Shown here one piece after another: positions 47,201 through 56,000 of a stretch of 64,000 nucleotides of DNA. The DNA is from Meghimatium bilineatum (lineage: Eukaryota; Mollusca; Gastropoda; Stylommatophora; Philomycidae). The stretch is from positions 57,812,883 to 57,876,882 of the forward strand of contig CM067298.1 in the NCBI GenBank assembly GCA_034231615.1, written 5' to 3'. The notes beneath the pieces are model-generated. The model was not told the origin of the DNA. It made no database searches and worked only from the letters and a program-made list of their open reading frames with translations. Position 1 is the first letter of the stretch. The number at the start of each line of letters is the position of its first letter. The translations under genes were made by a program, and so were the position numbers.

Positions 47201-50200
47201 TGATTCAATAATGATAAACTACTAGATAAAATTATAAATGAAGACATTAGGGAAAGAGTTGGTATAATACCATGTATTGAACATATTGAAAGACAGCAAG
47301 TAAAATATTTTGGTCACCTTATGAGAATGAAACCAAATCAAACACCAATAAAGCATATAACAAAAGAATCCGGGCATAAAGCCAAAGGTAGACCAAGAAA
47401 CGGTTGGTAGAAAACATCAAAATAGCATTGAACAAACAAGTACTAAATGCAACCATGGTGACACATCTGGCCTTGGAATGACAGCTTAAGCTCCCACCCC
47501 TACTCTTAATGACAAGTGTGAATAAGATCCACCATCATACACCTGGGAACAGACAATAGATTCAATAATATTCAATATTGGCCCTAGCTTGGATCAATCA
47601 TGCAATTAATTAACATCACAGGACAAGAGATATTGAAGGATATGAGAATAAGTTTCAAGACCTAATTATTCTTCATAACACATGTGAATCAATGTATGTA
47701 GCTGTGATGGTAACAGATTGTCTTATGATATTAAAATGTTGAAACTCCATGTGATATTTTTATCAAACAAGAATTATATACAATATCTGGTCTGGATAAT
47801 GGAAACATATAGAAAGAAATAAACTTTTGAGGCTGATAAAGAAAACTATTACACAAGTATTAAAAAACAAGATATAAAGTCTTATATTTTAGACTATAAA
47901 GCGATTTGAACTCAGAAACAGGAAAGAAGTTTATTTTGTGTATGCATTAGGTCCTACAAGGAGACTGAATTTGGAAAACATGAAAACAAGTGAAAATTCA
48001 TAGAATGACAGATTGATAATATATAATAACTGCATAAAAACTTTAATATGACAGGTAAAACTTGAAAATGTAGTTAAGTTTTGCTAATCACTGAACACAG
48101 GAAAATGCACACAAATAAAAATTTCAACCAAAAGTTCATTGAAGAATGCAACATGCCACATGAGGAGTAAAGAATGACACTCTCCACAACCATATTAAAT
48201 GTTGCATAATGACTTTCATAGGGAAGATGTGTAAGAGGCTCAGAGACTGATTCTGTCAACATTCGCACAATATCAACCACCAGTACTGGTTCTTGTTGCT
48301 GATCACTTCAACAGCACAGACCATCGGGTGCCCATGATGTCTAGATCACTACCATTAAATCATGCTCCTCGGATGACCAGACTTGATATGCAGTTTGGAA
48401 CAGATATTTCCGTCAATTTTGTGTACTACAGTATTTGGGATCAACATCAGTCATTCCTATGTGTAGATTTCTTGTTATGTTCTGACATTTTTCTGTTTGT
48501 TTTATTTTATAAACATCCTATTACACTTGGTTAATTTTCTGGGTTCTTTTTTCATCTCCATCCTTCTTGTTTTTACATCATCCATACTCTTCTGGCATTT
48601 AGCCCTTTTAGCTGTTACATGATCGATCACAGTGTCATCCTTACTTGTTATGTGTTAAGTTATGCTTCTGATAAAGTTATTTTGGTTGAAACATCAATTT
48701 TATTTGTGTTATCCTGTGCATTTCCAGTGATTAACACCAACGTATTTCTCTGTTTCACCTGTACGAATGAGAATACGATGAACAGACAAATATTTTGGAC
48801 AGTCTGGTGATTTGGTATGGAAATGTTTATCATTAAAACTGATAGTTAATACTTCATGTCAGTGGATATTATAGAGATTCATAAACAACATTTTCTCTCA
48901 GCTTCAAATATCAATAAAGAGAACAGTGTGCAAAATTTAGCAATCCCCGCACAAACAATACACCTGCTGACCTAAAAAATGTTGTCAGGTGTCACCTCAC
49001 CATATTATTTAGATTTGACACAAAACTTTCATGTGTAAAATCCTGAATGAAGAAAATTGTCCATGTACAGTGTCATAAATAGGCCATACTATTTTACAAA
49101 TGATTTTTTCCCCAATAAAGAGGTTTTTACTAATTTTAGGGAGGGTTTTATCGTGGAAAACCATCACAGTGGTATCCTTCTATAATGCATCATTTTATAA
49201 CAAATTTCCTTATAGGCAGGCTTATAACAACACTTATCCCCAATTATATTTATTCTATATTGTTTGTATTGTACACAGCGAATTGACTACATACATATTT
49301 TGTCAGTCTGGACCCGTTGTTATAACTGGATGCCACTGTATAGCAATAGTATTGTGCTTGTTTTTTCGTTCCTAAGTAGTTAAATCTGATGTCCCATACA
49401 CCAAAAAGAAAATTTAGAGGTTCAATGACCTTGTATATGCAGCAGCTTGAGTTATAGAGAGTATATGTAGCAGCTTGAGTTATAGAGATTTACCCATAGT
49501 TATATATCTATGTACCGCCGAATACTGATGTGTCAGGACATTGGCGCAAATAAAACAGTGACACAATACATTGAAATTCTCTGGACTACATGCTGCTGGA
49601 AATTTAGTAGGACCATTCTCCTGCTACAAGAGAGATCCAATGGGCATTTGAGAGTGAGCGCTGAAGAAGAAGGATATGCAACTGATAAACATTTTTGTTG
49701 CCTTTATTATGGCTTTCATTTTTGCTTGCAAGATAGTTTTATTAAATAGTTTTCCATTCACCAATTAAAAACAGCACTAACCATCCTGACCTTCAGGCAT
49801 TTTTTCATAATGAACAATAACTTGGTCTGGAACAGAAGATGCTTCTTTAGGGCAGCACCAGAACATCGGTACAAATTTCCTCTCCAGCTTTTGGTTGAAG
49901 AACATGAACAATATGTACAAGGCATAGACTGCCAGAAAGATAATAGACTCATACCTGTATAATTAAAATAAATATTTATTAATTTTGATGCATTTACAAT
50001 AATATAAAGATGACATATGCCTACCTGTCAACTTCCAGAAGGATCACGTCATGATTCAGCCCAATACAACACCTGGAATTCTATATTTTGATCAAAAATT
50101 ATACTGCTCAAATAAAAGGAACCCAACTTTTTTTGTAGTTACATATTATACTGTTTATACATAATATTCGCTGATTGGACATTAAACCTTCTAAAGCATT

Positions 50201-52960
50201 AAACATGTCGACTGTGTCCACCTGATCATTAACTTCTCGTGGTTACCTGAATTGCAGTGGCGTAGCGAGGGGGGGGGGGCATCAGTGGGAGGGCGGCAAA
50301 TTTATTTTCGTCCAGTCTTTCACAATCACTGACATATTGTTTTAATTTCAGAAGGGCGGAAAATTATGATTCCGCCCCCGACGCCATTGACCCACGCTAC
50401 GCCACTGCTGAATTGTACTCACCTTATTATTCGTGAGGTAATGAAAGGTCAAGGTCAAAATATTTTTGGCAATAACTCATTACAGGTTCGCGAGAATCTC
50501 GTGAAACTTACAGAACACAAAACTCTCTAAAGATATTATTTAATGCCTATAAAAGATTGACGGTAATCGAATAAAGTCATTTGAAAATTCAATGTCCAAT
50601 TATGGCTCATCTCATTACAGACCAACGATACATTATCATTGGACGCTTACAGACTGGACAATCACAGAGTGTAGTGGTCACACAATTTAATGTTATTAAA
50701 AGCACCATTAGTCGCATGTGGAGGCAATTTAAACAACCTTTTAATTTTTGTATTAAATGTCGTAGTAATAGAACGTGATGCCTGTGGGACAGAATGAGAA
50801 ACGTGGTTAGACAGCGAGCCACGAGACCACCCTATATACAGCATATACACACACTATCATCTGCTAGGGAAGATACCAGTGGATCTGCTCGGAGTACAAT
50901 GTTGTCAGTTCATAACCACTAATCAACGTAAACTGTACAATTTATTTTTTTGTTCACTATCTCACATTTCTTCAACAAAATTTCAATAATCTGGAAAGAA
51001 GTTGAAAATTGTTTGCAAGTATATTAATTTAAATATAAAATTATATCATAATAATTTAAAACAAAACAGTAGGCCTATTACGATTTACTGGTCAGTAAAT
51101 ATTTTATTTAACCCTTACAATTAAAAAAAATATATGCCCCGGCAATTCATCTTTTAACCACATGCACCAGCAAATATAAAATATATAGGATGACACTTTT
51201 CTCCTGGATATAGTGATAAATAATATTCCAGTCAGATAATACTAAGCAGATGGAAAGATATTTGACTGCATTAGATACAGACAATATCTCCGACACCATC
51301 AGCACCACCACATACAGCGACACTGTCGACATACAGTGATGCTAGTCAGTCCAGTCCGAACATTGAAGTGGCGACCAATGTAAAAGGCACGTAAAGATAG
51401 ATGCATGGCGAGAGACAAATAGACTTCATACTGAGTACAATGACACAATGAAAGGGCAGAACAGCGCCAGATGGCAGTGCGAACTGCAAATAGAAAGGGA
51501 AAAGTTCATAGGAAAGGGGAATTAAAAGCCCTGTTAGCTCGAGGCGAGCTTCTAGTTACCTGTGCTCCTTATAGGAAGAGACCCAGACCTAATCATGGAC
51601 GTTCGGAAAAGCAAGAATACATGACCCAACTCTAATGTCGAGCTTTCCTAAATCGGAAATATGCTCGCGAAGAGAAAGGGTTCCGTACCCGAGGGGTTCA
51701 GGCAAAAAAAGGGACAACGATGGCAGTCCTGGCCCAACTCTACTGGCAAGATTTCCTACACTGGAAATACACTTGCAGAGAGAAAGGGTTCAGTACCTGA
51801 TGGGCTCAGGCACAAAAAGGACAACGATTTTAGCTCAGGCACAAAAAGGACAACGATTTTAGCCCTGGCCCAACTCTACTGTCAAGCTTTCCTATACCGG
51901 AAATATACTTGCAGAGAGAAAGGGTTCAGTACCTGATGGGCTCAGGCGCTAGTGGGACAAAATCGCTCAGCTCGAGAACACCTTGCTCTCAAACGCGGTG
52001 TGAGACTCGATATTGGGCGAGGAGTTCACGATGTCTGTTAGCGACGCCTCGGGTAGGAGGGCGAACGAACCGGGGTCCAACTCTTCTGGAGAGTTCTTCC
52101 TCATATGGAACCAAGCTCGCGGATGAGAAACGGTTCAGTACCCGATGGGCACAGGCACAGTACGTCCAATTGCACGAGGTGGGTTCATAGACGGTGAAAC
52201 ACCTTGTGAGAGATAGACTGAACGACAATAGTCTTGGCGAAGAGTCACACACCCGCGTGCCGGCGACAGATAGATGGGCTGTCACGGAGTAGGGACCAAA
52301 CCCGAAATAAAGGAATGACGAAAACGGATGTGCTGAACCTCGGATGTCCAGACCACATTGTGGCCAACTGAGGTGCAAATAACAGTTCTACTGTGGTACC
52401 TGCAGCACAACGTACTCCCCGGCGGAAACCACACGATATATTCGTTAATATGAGAGCGAACCCTGAAGAAGAAGCAATAACCCTACAAAAACATCACATA
52501 TGAAAAATCTATGGAAATGGGCAAAAATAAAAACTAAGTTACAACTATTAAGAAGCTATATATTTCCAGTGGCAACAAATGGTTGTGAGACGTGAGCAAT
52601 GATAGCTGCAATGGGAAAGAAATGTTATATAAATGTTATAGAATGGTCCTAGGAATATCATGGACAGAAACACGAACTAATGCAGATGTCAGCAAAGATC
52701 TGAACATAGAAGAATGACTCCTCAAAACTATAACCAAAGAAAAATCCAAATTAGCATATTTCGGACATATAAAGAGACACACTGGTTTAGAAATATTAAT
52801 ATTGGAGGGCAAACTTCCAGGTAAGAGAGTAAGAGGCAGACCAAGATGAACACATTATATCGAACACCTCCTGAACAGGACACTGGAAGAAGCTGGGCAG
52901 CTTGCACAGAACCGAGATGCTTAGAGTGGCAGTGCGGACAACGTTATGTAAAGGACACGC

Positions 52961-53000
<40 letters not shown>

Positions 53001-56000
53001 CCAAAGGGCTCCTTATGGAAAGGGTAAATATAAATACTTACCAAGTGATAACTTCATCAGCAATGACACATATCAGAGCAGCTATACTTGCAAGATATGC
53101 TATACAATCTCTGGTTAGAGGCCACCAGCAAAGTTGTACAACCTGAGAAAATAAACATAGGCTTCAATTTGATACTTAACTTTTACATACTTGTAAAACT
53201 ATACAGGCCTTATGTGAAAATTTGATGCTTAACTTTTACATACTTGTAAAACTATTCAGGCCTTATGTGAAAATTTGATGCTTAACTTTTACATACTTGT
53301 AAAACTATACAGGCCCGCCTAGGTTCTCTTCCTACATTTACTACCTATGAAAAGAATACTAATAGATAGATCTGTAGAATTCACTTACCCAATCGTATCA
53401 AACAATAAAAGAGTGCTATTGCTTGTAATTCTTGGGGGGTCGAAACATTAGCAAGGAAACAAAACTTATGACATGTAGGACTACATAAGCTTAAACGAAA
53501 GCACTGACATATCCACACATCCTGTTGTATTATGTACTCTTTATTGAGCATATATGCATTTATATGGACAATAATACATTACAGACTTATAATTTATTAA
53601 TTTAAATCTCAGACACATGATGAAGTCATAGGTCTATGATTCAGGGCAAAAGGCGCATAGGGTAGCCGGGAGCAGTGATGCGCATTTTTCACTTTTTTTG
53701 CATATTCTAACAAATAGACTTAACTATGAGAGACCAAACTGGCGGCAGTGTGTAACTTATCCATTCATCTAACAATAGTGAGGGTATTCACAACATACAA
53801 TTACATTTAGTCTGTAGAATGAGATTTTATGAGCAAGAGTAAAACGCCACCGTTGCCCCATATTTTGGGGCAAACGCGTGCAGGCAAAAACAATTACGAA
53901 ATTCAGTTTCCATGCATTCTGTACAACACTTCGTCAACTGTGTGCGCTATTATGCCATTGTTTCTTTTAGCCTTTTGCCGCATGACATCCGTTATACAGC
54001 CACTGAACTGGCTTTGGTTACGTTCAAGAAGACCAAATTCTTCTGTCACCGCCATTTTCTTGTCACTTGTGACCGTCGTCATGTTATCCCTAAAGGATTT
54101 TCCTCCAAATTTCATCCATCTGCCGGTTTCTTGTACCCGCGTGAGCAGCGCTCACTCCAACGCATAGACGACAAATGCGCTTTTCAACGCATGCGTATTA
54201 TATCTTCTAACCATACTCATCTTTTATCTGATCTCGACTCTTCTAAAGTCTTACTTTTAAAACGTTTACAGTTCCTTACTTACAACAACATTCTACTGTA
54301 CTCCCTCCTTCGGGGTATTATCCACGTCCTCAATGGTCAATTGTACCAGTTTATGTGCACTCATCACAACAATAAACTCAATTCTCTTCAATCCACATCT
54401 CACGTTGTTTTCCCCCGTTCTAGCCCTGCTGTAGCCAGTTCTCTACTACCTCGTTTCACTAATCTCTCTGACATTCCCACTTCTCACCTGACTACTAATG
54501 CTGCTGTTCATCTTCCTGGTCATTCCAACGCACCGGTTGTTCGCATTCCTCCTGACCTCAGTCTCTCTGATAGTGAAATTTCTGTTCTTAGCAAGGGCCT
54601 CAAGTTCGTCCCTCTCCGTCCTACATGCGATCAATACTCTCTTCTTCAGGATATCCACCGCTACCATCGTCGTCTTCGGCTTCATTATCATTTCTTTGGC
54701 AAAGTTTCATCTTGTACTGACGATTTGTTTTCTAGATATGAACAGAAGAAATATCCCTGGACTCCAAAGCCTGGTGCATCTCAAGCTCTTGATCTTTACA
54801 TCAAGAATACTCTCCATGACATTAAGTCACTTCATCACAACCGCATTCGTCGCTCAAACATCACCCCTGAAGAATCTCGCGCCTTGGCACATCTTCGTCG
54901 CCGTGATGATATTGTCATCAAACCAGCAGATAAGGGTGGGGCCGTTGTGGTTTGGCGTAAGGACCTTTACCTCCAGGAGGGCCACCAACAACTCTCCAAT
55001 CCTTCTTTCTACACTGCACGTACATCTGATACGACTGTAACTAACCAGAAGGTTGTTAACAACACTGTGAAAACCCTTATCCTTAACAATGACCTTCCTA
55101 CCACTGCCAAATATCTTTGCATCGATCAAAGTTGTTTAGGCAAACCTGTTTTCTATATGCTGCCTAAAATCCATAAGGCATCGAATCCGGGTAGACCTAT
55201 TGTCTCTGCTTGCTCTTGTCCGACTGAGCGCATCTCCGACTTCCTTGACAGCATTTTTCAGCCGTTAGTCGAACAACTGCCTTCATTCTTGAAAGACACT
55301 AAGCATGCCCTAACTATTTTTTCTACCGTCCAGTTGTCTTCTGACCGTACCTATCGTCTGTTCTTGCTTGATGTCTGTTCTTTGTACACTTCTATACCCC
55401 ATGCAGATGGCCTCAGGGCTCTACAGTTCTTTCTTGACAAGAGTCCCCACCCCTCTGTATCCACTTCTACTCTTATCCGTCTTGCTGAACTGGTGCTTAC
55501 GCTCAACTCTTTTGAATTTGATGGACACTTTTTCGATCAGATCAGTGGCGTTGCCATGGGAACCAAAATGGGACCTAGCTATGCGTGTCTCTTCATGGGA
55601 CATTTGGAACATTTAGTTTGGTCTACCTATGATGGCCCGTTTCCATCTCTTTTCCATAGATACATTGACGATGGGATAGGTATCACCGACATGTCCGAAG
55701 TTGAATTGTCTCGTTTCATCAACTTCATCGGCAGTTTTAACCCTGCTATTCAATTTACATCTAATATCTCCACTACTTCTGTCAACTTCCTTGACATCAT
55801 TGTCACCATTCATCCCCCTTACCTTAGCACATCCGTTTACTATAAACCTACTGATGCACATGGCTTTCTGCTCTACACTTCTTCTCATCCTCCTGCTTGT
55901 CGCTACTCTCTCCCGTACTCCCAGCTTCTTCGCCTGCGTCGCTTATGTAGCGATTACGACGATTTTCTCGACAAGTCCTCTGAGATGATTGAGTTTTTCC

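Larger units (their letters stand above)
46350..49781. other. NCKX intron with LINE and Penelope tails
   Basis: 3,432-base intron carrying a LINE relic (47,220-47,500), a Penelope-type tail (48,440-48,720) and a GAA-SINE copy (49,511-49,673). A 27-base phrase (CAGCTTGAGTTATAGAGA) is duplicated at 49,440-49,490. Confidence 0.7.
49955..53041. other. NCKX intron with Tc1 relic, MITE, satellite and LINE tail
   Basis: 3,087-base intron. Its features are listed separately; 50,940-51,600 shows nothing recognisable except one TAGGCCTA word. Confidence 0.7.

Noticed and set aside
47521-48439. Further gene in the NCKX intron
   Set aside because: Only frames below 70 codons, with no conserved motif.
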